This document shows positions 24,603-30,227 of a DNA stretch of 30,227 bases, piece by piece. The stretch covers positions 1 through 30,227 of the forward strand of contig CAYUIK010000013.1 in NCBI GenBank assembly GCA_964444805.1, written 5' to 3'. The position numbers and the translations under genes are program-made. The notes beneath the pieces are model-generated. The model was not told the origin of the DNA, ran no database searches, and saw only the letters and a program-made list of their open reading frames with translations. The stretch's first letter is position 1, and each line of letters starts with the position of its first letter. The stretch is from RECG01 sp964444805 (GTDB lineage Bacteria; Bacillota_I; Bacilli_A; Acholeplasmatales; Acholeplasmataceae).

Positions 24603-24625
24603 TAAGATAAATCATCCTTGTCTTA
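24603..24625 (+). promoter_or_regulatory. 5' hairpin in the rpsF leader
   Basis: TAAGATAA (24603-24610) pairs with TTGTCTTA (24618-24625, one wobble) around a 7-base loop, at the extreme 5' end of the predicted mRNA. An S6:S18 operator is expected in this position in many bacteria, but I do not see its CCG/GGUA signature clearly here. Confidence 0.4.
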
Positions 24626-24658
24626 TTAAGACCATTAGACCAGAAGGAGGTGGAACAG

Positions 24659-24946
24659 ATGAAAAAATACGAAGTCATGTATATCATCCGTCCAACAATC
24701 GAAAGTGAGAGCATTAAGCGCGTCATTGACAATTTCAACGAGATCTTTGTCAAGTACGACAGTCAAGTGCTCGAACTCAAAGAGTTGGGACTCAAGGATT
24801 TGGCATACGAGATCGAACATCACAAAAAAGGCTACTACGTATGGCTGCTCGTAGACGCAACACCGGAAGCGATCGCGGAATTCAACCGGATCGTCCGTAT
24901 TACCGAAGAAGTCATACGCTTTATTGTCGTAAAGGAAGGCGAGTAA
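24659..24946 (+). CDS. rpsF: 30S ribosomal protein S6
   Basis: 95 residues. S6 binds S18 and the central 16S rRNA domain on the platform. Starts MKKYEVMYIIRPTIE and contains LKDLAYEIEHHKKGYYVWLL, both typical. ATG 24659 is chosen because AGAAGGAGG (24642-24650) ends 8 bases upstream; the in-frame GTG at 24650 is part of the SD. ssb begins one base after its stop. Confidence 0.96.
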   Translation: MKKYEVMYIIRPTIESESIKRVIDNFNEIFVKYDSQVLELKELGLKDLAYEIEHHKKGYYVWLLVDATPEAIAEFNRIVRITEEVIRFIVVKEGE

Positions 24947-24947
24947 T

Positions 24948-25394
24948 ATGATTAATCGCGTGATCCTTGTCGGACGAATCACAAAGGATCCGGAACTGAA
25001 GACGACACAATCGAATATTTCCGTTGTCTCGTTTACGCTCGCTGTCAATCGCCAGTTCACGAACCAAAACGGGGAACGCGAAGCCGATTTCATCCAGTGC
25101 GTCGTCTGGCGTCGCCAGGCTGAGAATGTCGCCACATACGTCAAGAAGGGTGCGCTCTTAGGCATCGACGGACGTATTCAGACACGGAAATACGAAGCGG
25201 AAAAAGGTACGGTGTACGTCACCGAAGTCGTTTGTGACTCGGTGCAGTTTCTCGAACCGAAAGGTGAAACGGGAACATACGCATCGCAACCACTCAAGGA
25301 TGACCCCAATACCGACGATCATGAACAGATCGAAGACGATGAATTCTACGAGACCAGCAAAAAACTGGCTGCGGAAGAAGATCTACCATTTTAA
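24948..25394 (+). CDS. ssb: single-stranded DNA-binding protein
   Basis: 148 residues. OB-fold domain (MINRVILVGRITKDPELKTT, FTLAVNRQFTN, DFIQCVVWRRQAENVATYVK, GRIQTRKYEAEKG) followed by a short acidic tail ending EEDLPF, the conserved partner-binding peptide. The flexible linker is short compared with Bacillus SsbA. It coats single-stranded DNA and recruits replication and repair proteins; DnaB helicase is encoded nearby at 28223. SD-like GGCGAG overlaps the end of rpsF. The rpsF-ssb-rpsR order is conserved in Firmicutes. Confidence 0.95.
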   Translation: MINRVILVGRITKDPELKTTQSNISVVSFTLAVNRQFTNQNGEREADFIQCVVWRRQAENVATYVKKGALLGIDGRIQTRKYEAEKGTVYVTEVVCDSVQFLEPKGETGTYASQPLKDDPNTDDHEQIEDDEFYETSKKLAAEEDLPF

Positions 25395-25406
25395 GGAGGA
25401 AACGAT

Positions 25407-25640
25407 ATGCAACGTCAAAGAGGTGGATTCAAAAAACGCCGTAAAGTATGCTACTTTACCCAAAATAAAGTCAAACACATCGACTTCAAGGATGTCGATG
25501 TGCTCAAGCGTTTCATTACCGACCGCGGTAAGATTCTACCAAGACGCGTAACCGGTACGTCGGCGAAGTGGCAACGCCCACTCGCGGTCGCGATCAAGCG
25601 CGCGCGTCATATGGCACTCTTGCCATTTGTCAAGGACTGA
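25407..25640 (+). CDS. rpsR: 30S ribosomal protein S18
   Basis: 77 residues, normal. Typical blocks: RKVCYFTQNKVKHIDFKDVD, LKRFITDRGKILPRRVTGTS and KRARHMALLPFV. S18 dimerises with S6 (encoded two genes upstream) on the 30S platform. The single Cys (KVCYF) shows no zinc-binding set. SD AAGGAGG (25393-25399) precedes ATG 25407. Last gene of the operon, followed by a strong terminator. Confidence 0.97.
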   Translation: MQRQRGGFKKRRKVCYFTQNKVKHIDFKDVDVLKRFITDRGKILPRRVTGTSAKWQRPLAVAIKRARHMALLPFVKD

Positions 25641-25653
25641 TCGGAGCATGAAG

Positions 25654-25679
25654 CCGCACGAATCGTGCGGTTTTTTTTT
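25654..25679 (+). terminator. intrinsic terminator after rpsR
   Basis: CCGCACG (25654-25660)/CGTGCGG (25664-25670) with an AAT loop and a run of nine T (25671-25679). Confidence 0.95.
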
Positions 25680-25737
25680 AGGGAATACCGATCTATCAAA
25701 CGCACGAGTTATCCACGATTTTTGTGTGTTCGTTACG

Positions 25738-25766
25738 TTGTAAATAAAACGTAATATTGGTATAAT
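25738..25766 (+). promoter_or_regulatory. promoter of gdpP-rplI-dnaB
   Basis: TTGTAA (25738-25743), 17-base spacer, TATAAT (25761-25766) preceded by TGG (extended -10). The predicted start near 25773 lies only about 16 bases before the chosen start codon, so the leader is very short. An in-frame ATG at 25765 falls inside this -10 and cannot be the start of this transcript. Confidence 0.85.
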
Positions 25767-25788
25767 GGCAAGTGAAGCAGGTGGACTT

Positions 25789-28212
25789 ATGAAACGCTGG
25801 ATTTTCTTTCTCGTCGCACTCCTTGTGCTCGCGGCAAGCACGTACTTCTATTTGCCCTACCTTGTCGCGGACGATGCTCAATTCTATCGATTCATCTTTT
25901 TCGTAGCGAGTTTGACACTCGCTTTTTCAGCGTCTTACCTCGTTTTGAACATCCAACACTACAAGAAGGTCCTTACGCTTCAAAACCGACTTTCCATGTG
26001 GACGAAACTTTCCTATCACGTCAATCAGGTCGGTGATGAGATTTTCAATGAATTGCCGATCGGCATGATCGCGATCGCCGACAATGGCGAGATCAAGTGG
26101 GTGAATCCACAGGCGAAAACGATCTTTGATGTCAAGATTACCGGAAAAAATCTCAAAGACGTCCACCCCGATCTCTATCAGGCCGTTTTGAAAAGTACGA
26201 TGAATCTTACGATTCAGGTGGGAACCGAGTTCTATGACGTCACGTATCGGCAAGAATACAATTTCTTCTATCTCTTCAACGTGACCGAGCGCGAGATCAT
26301 CAATACGCGTTATCGGAATCGGATTCCTGTACTCGCTATTCTCAATCTCGACAATCTTGATGAAGCCCTTTCTTCCTTGGACGTCTCGGAACAGTCCTCG
26401 GTCAAGGGTGATTACTTGGGTGTCATCGCCGACTGGGCCTCGACATACGACGCCTATATCAAACCGTATAGCGATGAACGGATCGTTTTGGTCACGTCAC
26501 GGGAAAAACTCATCCTAATGATCGATGATAAGTTCGATATTTTGGACAAGATCCGCAAGATTTCGCAACGTACGCATATTCGCGTCAGTCTTTCGATCGG
26601 TATCGCTTCCTGGGATGTATCGCATGAGGAGCTCGGTGTTTATGCTCAAAATGCGATCGAACTCGCCGAAAAGCGCGGTGGCGATCAGGTCGTGGTCAAC
26701 ATTCAGAATCAAAAGATCGCATATTTCGGGGGAAAAAACGATGCTCAGGCAAAGAGCTCCAAAATCGGTGCCCGCATCAACGCACATACGATCAAGGATT
26801 TCATCGGTCGGGCTTCGAACGTCCTGATCATGGGACATGATCAGGCCGATCTCGATGCCTTCGGTTCGATGCTCGCCGTCTATCATATGGCTGGCGTCAG
26901 CAAGAAACAGGTCCGAATGATCATCGATGAGGATAAGCTCGATCGGACGGTCCAACACGTCTATGAAAGAATCAAAGAAGAGATGAAGGAGCGCTTCGTT
27001 ACGAGCGATCAGGCCCTGAAACTGATCAATTCCGATACGCTTTTAATCGTCTGTGACACGCAGTCACCCAAGGTCGTCATGGACCAGGAAATCCTTAAGA
27101 AAGTCAAACAACTGATCGTCATCGACCACCATCGCGTCAATGAAGAAGGATTCGACTCGATCTTTTCCTACATCGAGCCCTATGCCTCTTCAACGATTGA
27201 ACTCGTCATGGAACTGCTCAATTTCTACAATATGGAAGATGAGATTCGCATCTCGGAATTCGAAGCTACGATCATGTATTCGGGATTAATCGTCGATACC
27301 AACAATTTCACCTTTCGAACCAATGCCCGTACCTTCGAAGTCGCCGCTCGGTTGAAAGAGCTCGGTGCCGATATCTTCGAAGTGAAGACCTGGCTGAGAA
27401 AAGATCTCAAGCGAACACTCGCGATCAATAAACTGCTTAACAAGATCGAGATCTATCTCGACCGCTTCGCCTTTGTCGTTACCCACGAACTCCACAAGGA
27501 TCGCATCTTACTCGCTCAAGTCGCCGAAGAGGCGCTCGCTATTGACGGCGTCCAAGCCGCCTTCGCGATCGCGAAGGCCAAAGAGGATACCGTCGGTGTC
27601 AGTGCTCGGTCCTATTCCTCGGTAAACGTGCAGGTTCTGATGGAGGCGCTTGGGGGAGGCGGACATTTGAACAGTGCCGCGGCACAAGTCGAAGGAAGTA
27701 CGGTAAAGCAAGTCTATAAAACGATAAAAAACCATATCGAATCCGAATATGGCGGAGGAGGAGAACCCATGAAAATCATATTGCTGGAAGATGTCAAAGG
27801 TAAAGGAAAAAAGAACGAGATCATCGAAGTCGCCAACGGGTACGCGAATTTTCTCGTTAGACAGAAAAAGGCGATGCTCGCCAACGATGAAAACGTAGAA
27901 GCGATCGAAAAAGCGAAACTAGAAGCAGAAGAGAAAGCCAAACGACACATCGAGATGATGAAAAAACTCAAATCAGAGATCGACAACAAAAAGGTCGTCG
28001 TTGGGATTCAGATTGGCGTAGACGGCAAACTGTTCGGTTCCGTGACAACGAAGCAGATCTGCGAAGCGTTCGAGCAGGAACATGGCATTTTGCTAGACCG
28101 TAAAAAAGTCGAACTCGAAAGCGAGATCAATTCGGTCGGTATTTACACGGCAACCGTCAATCTTCACAAGGATATCAAGGCCCAATTCGAAGTGCATATC
28201 GTTGAAAAGTAG
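25789..28212 (+). CDS. gdpP-rplI: fusion of c-di-AMP phosphodiesterase GdpP and ribosomal protein L9
   Basis: 807 residues read without a stop. Residues 1-660 match GdpP/YybT in length and order: two TM helices (about 4-25 and 30-50), a PAS-like domain (GMIAIADNGEIKWVNPQAKT), a degenerate GGDEF domain, then DHH-DHHA1. Metal-binding residues are present: His350, Asp354 and Asp356 in MGHDQADLDAFG, Asp423, and D446-H447-H448. The DHHA1 motif GGGGHLNSAAA ends with His626 in the expected place. It hydrolyses c-di-AMP at the membrane. Residues 661-807 are a complete L9. Separate overlapping genes are usual in Bacillus; I recall this fusion from Acholeplasma/phytoplasma proteins. ATG 25789 follows AGGTGG at 25779-25784. 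A strong internal SD and ATG for L9 remain (27754-27771). Confidence 0.92.
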   Translation: MKRWIFFLVALLVLAASTYFYLPYLVADDAQFYRFIFFVASLTLAFSASYLVLNIQHYKKVLTLQNRLSMWTKLSYHVNQVGDEIFNELPIGMIAIADNGEIKWVNPQAKTIFDVKITGKNLKDVHPDLYQAVLKSTMNLTIQVGTEFYDVTYRQEYNFFYLFNVTEREIINTRYRNRIPVLAILNLDNLDEALSSLDVSEQSSVKGDYLGVIADWASTYDAYIKPYSDERIVLVTSREKLILMIDDKFDILDKIRKISQRTHIRVSLSIGIASWDVSHEELGVYAQNAIELAEKRGGDQVVVNIQNQKIAYFGGKNDAQAKSSKIGARINAHTIKDFIGRASNVLIMGHDQADLDAFGSMLAVYHMAGVSKKQVRMIIDEDKLDRTVQHVYERIKEEMKERFVTSDQALKLINSDTLLIVCDTQSPKVVMDQEILKKVKQLIVIDHHRVNEEGFDSIFSYIEPYASSTIELVMELLNFYNMEDEIRISEFEATIMYSGLIVDTNNFTFRTNARTFEVAARLKELGADIFEVKTWLRKDLKRTLAINKLLNKIEIYLDRFAFVVTHELHKDRILLAQVAEEALAIDGVQAAFAIAKAKEDTVGVSARSYSSVNVQVLMEALGGGGHLNSAAAQVEGSTVKQVYKTIKNHIESEYGGGGEPMKIILLEDVKGKGKKNEIIEVANGYANFLVRQKKAMLANDENVEAIEKAKLEAEEKAKRHIEMMKKLKSEIDNKKVVVGIQIGVDGKLFGSVTTKQICEAFEQEHGILLDRKKVELESEINSVGIYTATVNLHKDIKAQFEVHIVEK
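27754..27771 (+). promoter_or_regulatory. internal SD and start codon for free L9 within the fusion ORF
   Basis: GGAGGAGGAG (27754-27763) lies 7 bases (from its last GG at 27761) before ATG 27769, in frame with the upstream GdpP reading frame. The same bases encode the Gly-rich linker YGGGGEP between the two domains. Confidence 0.7.
27769..28212 (+). CDS. rplI: 50S ribosomal protein L9 (C-terminal part of the fusion, probably also made separately)
   Basis: 147 residues starting exactly where L9 proteins start: MKIILLEDVKGKGKKNEIIE, then VANGYANFLVRQKKAMLA (the 23S-binding N-domain). A long charged helix follows (VEAIEKAKLEAEEKAKRHIE), and then the C-domain with GKLFGSVTTKQICEAF and a terminal FEVHIVEK. 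L9 is needed in ribosome amounts and reaches out from the L1 stalk base, which is hard to reconcile with existing only as a membrane-anchored fusion. The strong SD directly before this ATG supports independent initiation (inference). dnaB starts 10 bases later, as in other Firmicutes. Confidence 0.75.
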   Translation: MKIILLEDVKGKGKKNEIIEVANGYANFLVRQKKAMLANDENVEAIEKAKLEAEEKAKRHIEMMKKLKSEIDNKKVVVGIQIGVDGKLFGSVTTKQICEAFEQEHGILLDRKKVELESEINSVGIYTATVNLHKDIKAQFEVHIVEK

Positions 28213-28222
28213 GTCATAAGGC

Positions 28223-29578
28223 ATGCCCAAGACGCTACCCTATCATCGCGAGGCCGAGCAATCCGTCCTCGGGACGATCTTTTTGGACCCGAAAGTCATC
28301 GTCGCCGTCATCGATCAGTTGGCCGACGAAGATTTCTTCGAGGAATCCCACATCTTAATCTATCAAGCGATGAAGAGTCTTCACGAAAACGACATGCGCA
28401 TCGATTATGCGAGCGTCGCGTCCAGGCTCGAGCAAAATCAGATGTTGGCACGCGCTGGCGGGAGAGGCTATCTCTACGAACTTTCCGATTCCGTGCCTTC
28501 GACCGCACACTTGGAGACTTATATCGATTTGGTTCGAGACGGGTCGCTCAAGCGTCAGGTCATCGACGTGACGAGCAAGATCCTTGAGACCGGATATACG
28601 GGAAATGTTGGCGCGAATGAATATCTGGAACGCGCCGAAGAGGACATCTTTGCTCTCGCTCAAAAGCGGAAGACGACGGCGTTTTCTCTTTTGAACGAAA
28701 TCATTCGCGAAGTCAAGGAGAAGACCGAACGCAACCGCGATAAAAAAGGCGGTATTACCGGCCTACGGACGGGTTTTTCCAATTTGGATGACCTTACGGC
28801 TGGATTGCAGCCCGAAGAGCTGATCATTCTCGCCGCTCGCCCCTCGATGGGGAAGAGCGCGTTCGCCATGAATCTCGCCATCAATGTCGCCAAGAAGAAC
28901 GAAGACGGTCAGGCGAACGTCGCGATTTTTAGTCTTGAAATGAGCAATGAGCAACTCGCCGCTCGGATGCTGAGCGCGGAAGCGAATGTCAAGAACACGA
29001 AGATCAAGACGGGTTCCCTTTCGAGCAAGGAATGGGGTTTTCTCGAAAGTGGTGTTCGTTCGCTCGATACGTTAAACATCTATTTCGATGATTCGGCGGC
29101 CGTTACTGTTGCCGATATTCGGGCGAAGTGCCGGAAACTCAGCCAGCAAAAAGGTCTCGATTTCGTCGTCATCGACTATTTGCAGCTCATCAAGGGGGAT
29201 AGCCGTGCAGGTAATCGTCAGGAAGAAGTGGCGCGCATCTCACGAAGTCTCAAACAGATGGCACGCGAGCTCAAAATCCCGATTTTAGCGCTTTCCCAGC
29301 TCTCACGCGAAGTCGAACGAAGGGATGACAAGAAACCGGTACTCGCCGACTTGCGCGAATCCGGAAGTATCGAACAGGATGCCGATATCGTCATGTTTTT
29401 GTTCCGTCCGGACTACTACAAGCACCACGGCGAACAGAATACGAACGAAGTCGAACTGATCATCTCAAAAAACCGGCAAGGAATCGCCGGTGTCAGTCGG
29501 TTTTTTCGCTTCGATACGGACTATAGTCGGTTTACGGCACTATCCGAACGCGAAGAGGACAGTATAACGAAGGATTAG
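28223..29578 (+). CDS. dnaB: replicative DNA helicase
   Basis: 451 residues, full length. The N-terminal domain contains LPYHREAEQSVLGTIFLDP and the primase-interacting helices. After a linker comes the RecA-type motor: Walker A ARPSMGKS (residues 205-212, Lys211), the H1a glutamate in IFSLEMSNEQLAARML, Walker B VVIDYLQLI, and the H3/H4 region RQEEVARISRSLKQMARELK ... LSQLSREVERRDDKKPVLAD with arginine finger in LFRPDYY. It unwinds DNA ahead of the replisome. The SD is weak (TAAGG, 28216-28220), so coupling to the upstream L9 coding region is likely. Transcription ends at the shared terminator with dps. Confidence 0.97.
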   Translation: MPKTLPYHREAEQSVLGTIFLDPKVIVAVIDQLADEDFFEESHILIYQAMKSLHENDMRIDYASVASRLEQNQMLARAGGRGYLYELSDSVPSTAHLETYIDLVRDGSLKRQVIDVTSKILETGYTGNVGANEYLERAEEDIFALAQKRKTTAFSLLNEIIREVKEKTERNRDKKGGITGLRTGFSNLDDLTAGLQPEELIILAARPSMGKSAFAMNLAINVAKKNEDGQANVAIFSLEMSNEQLAARMLSAEANVKNTKIKTGSLSSKEWGFLESGVRSLDTLNIYFDDSAAVTVADIRAKCRKLSQQKGLDFVVIDYLQLIKGDSRAGNRQEEVARISRSLKQMARELKIPILALSQLSREVERRDDKKPVLADLRESGSIEQDADIVMFLFRPDYYKHHGEQNTNEVELIISKNRQGIAGVSRFFRFDTDYSRFTALSEREEDSITKD

Positions 29579-29621
29579 AACCGCTCCGATCTATTCGGAG
29601 TTCTCATATGATTAAAAGAAA

Positions 29622-29657
29622 AGGGATCGCCGGCAGGCGATCCCTCTCTCTTTTTTT
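29622..29657. terminator. bidirectional terminator between dnaB and dps
   Basis: A perfect 10-bp stem, AGGGATCGCC (29622-29631)/GGCGATCCCT (29636-29645), has a GGCA loop and is followed on the plus strand by CTCTC and a T-run. On the minus strand TTTTCTTTT follows the stem. It can serve both convergent genes. A second hairpin CTCCGA/TCGGAG (29584-29600) nearby lacks a T-run. Confidence 0.9.
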
Positions 29658-29658
29658 C

Positions 29659-30093
29659 TTAGCGTAGCGTGAAGTTGAGCATCCAGATGTGCTTTTCAAA
29701 GCTTGCGAGAGTCGTAATGATGAGATCTGCGGTTTGTTCGTCGTCGACTTCCTGAGCGGCCTGAAGGGCTTCCTTGAGTTCTTTGACGAGAAGAACGAAG
29801 TCATCGCGAATCGCTTGGACCATGTCTTCAGTCTTTTCCTTGCCGGTCGCTTCTTGGATCGAAGCCTTGGCCAAATAGTCTTTGAGCGTCGATGATGGTG
29901 TTCCACCGATCATGAGCATGCGTTCGGCGAATTCATCGTAGAGCTCATTGATTTCGTCATACATTTCCTCAAATTTTGCGTGTAATGCATAGAAGTTCGG
30001 ACCTGTCACGAACCAATGAAAATGATGCAACTTGGTGAAGAACACACTGAGATTGGCAACTTGCTTGTCGAGTGCTTGGTATAGTTTTTCCAT
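29659..30093 (-). CDS. dps: Dps-family ferritin-like protein
   Basis: 144 residues; forms 12-subunit shells that oxidise and store iron and protect DNA from peroxide. The intersubunit ferroxidase ligands are visible in the expected spacing: His26 (HHFHWFVTG), His38 (YALHAKFEE), Asp53 and Glu57 (YDEFAERML), corresponding to His31, His43, Asp58 and Glu62 of Listeria Dps, with Glu42 replacing the usual Asp. No N-terminal lysine-rich DNA-binding tail is present, so direct DNA binding is unlikely. SD GGAAGGA (30107-30101) precedes ATG 30093. Monocistronic and convergent with dnaB. Peroxide or iron control is usual for this family, but I see no convincing PerR/Fur box. Confidence 0.93.
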   Translation of the reverse strand: MEKLYQALDKQVANLSVFFTKLHHFHWFVTGPNFYALHAKFEEMYDEINELYDEFAERMLMIGGTPSSTLKDYLAKASIQEATGKEKTEDMVQAIRDDFVLLVKELKEALQAAQEVDDEQTADLIITTLASFEKHIWMLNFTLR

Positions 30094-30128
30094 AATGATA
30101 TCCTTCCTTTCTTTTATCTTGCACTTAT

Positions 30129-30157
30129 ATTATACTAAAAATTGAACGTTTAAGCAA
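30129..30157 (-). promoter_or_regulatory. dps promoter
   Basis: On the minus strand TTGCTT (30157-30152) and TATAAT (30134-30129) are 17 bases apart, with transcription starting about 30 bases before the dps start codon. The remaining 70 bases to the window end contain nothing recognisable. Confidence 0.85.
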
Positions 30158-30227
30158 CCGTATCGCTCATGTGCCAGGATACGTTTTATGCGTTATTTGT
30201 GTAGTAAAAGCCGCTAAAGTGTGATAT

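Noticed and set aside
24603..24658. Canonical S6:S18 ribosomal leader
   Set aside because: The position is right and a hairpin is present, but the characteristic conserved bulge sequence is not evident.
25765..25788. Upstream ATG adding 8 residues to the GdpP-L9 fusion
   Set aside because: The ATG lies inside the TATAAT -10 element; ATG 25789 has an SD and matches the expected TM-helix start.
30121..30150. PerR/Fur-type box at the dps promoter
   Set aside because: The AT-rich -10 region matches the 7-1-7 consensus at only about half of the positions; not distinguishable from promoter composition.

Overview
The window (30,227 bases) is an almost fully coding stretch of a low-to-moderate-GC Gram-positive chromosome. 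Most genes carry a strong AGGAGG-type Shine-Dalgarno (SD), and promoters are sigma-A-like. UGA is a real stop (rsmC, psuK, psuG, the lipoprotein protease, cinA and rpsR end in TGA) and tryptophan is TGG, so this is the standard code and not the Mycoplasma code. Gene order, the in-frame GdpP-ribosomal protein L9 fusion (a fusion I recall from Acholeplasma/phytoplasma relatives) and mollicute-like changes in RNA polymerase suggest an Acholeplasmatales/Izemoplasmatales-type bacterium with an unusually high GC content. That placement is inference.

Layout. (1) 1-11189: rplK-rplA-rplJ-rplL, rsmC, rpoB-rpoC, with an L1 operator ahead of rplK, an L10 leader plus UUCG-loop attenuator ahead of rplJ, a terminator after rplL, and a separate rpoB promoter. 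(2) 11190-14084: a two-TM K+ channel with an RCK domain, overlapping a pseudouridine kinase/glycosidase pair (psuK, psuG). (3) 14085-16303: an alpha-oxoamine synthase resembling bacterial serine palmitoyltransferases, 3 bases from a short-chain dehydrogenase. (4) 16304-17648: a more AT-rich section with a minus-strand OmpR-type regulator whose receiver has lost its phosphoacceptor aspartate. (5) 17649-22148: the str operon rpsL-rpsG-fusA, and tuf with its own promoter. (6) 22200-24564: tatD, an HtrA-like lipoprotein protease and a stand-alone CinA/PncC amidohydrolase, tightly coupled. (7) 24565-25679: rpsF-ssb-rpsR. (8) 25738-29657: the gdpP-rplI fusion and dnaB. (9) 29659-30157: dps on the minus strand, convergent with dnaB.

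The most unusual observation is RpoC. Before its normal N-terminus it carries about 165 extra residues holding two tandem modules that read like the C-terminal DNA-binding domain of the RNA polymerase alpha subunit (alpha-CTD). The first aligns clearly; the second is more diverged. RpoB in the same operon carries an internal tandem duplication and a natural Gln at the rifampicin-resistance position equivalent to E. coli His526. A second notable point is that the GdpP-L9 fusion keeps a strong internal SD and ATG for L9, so both fused and free L9 may be made from one reading frame.
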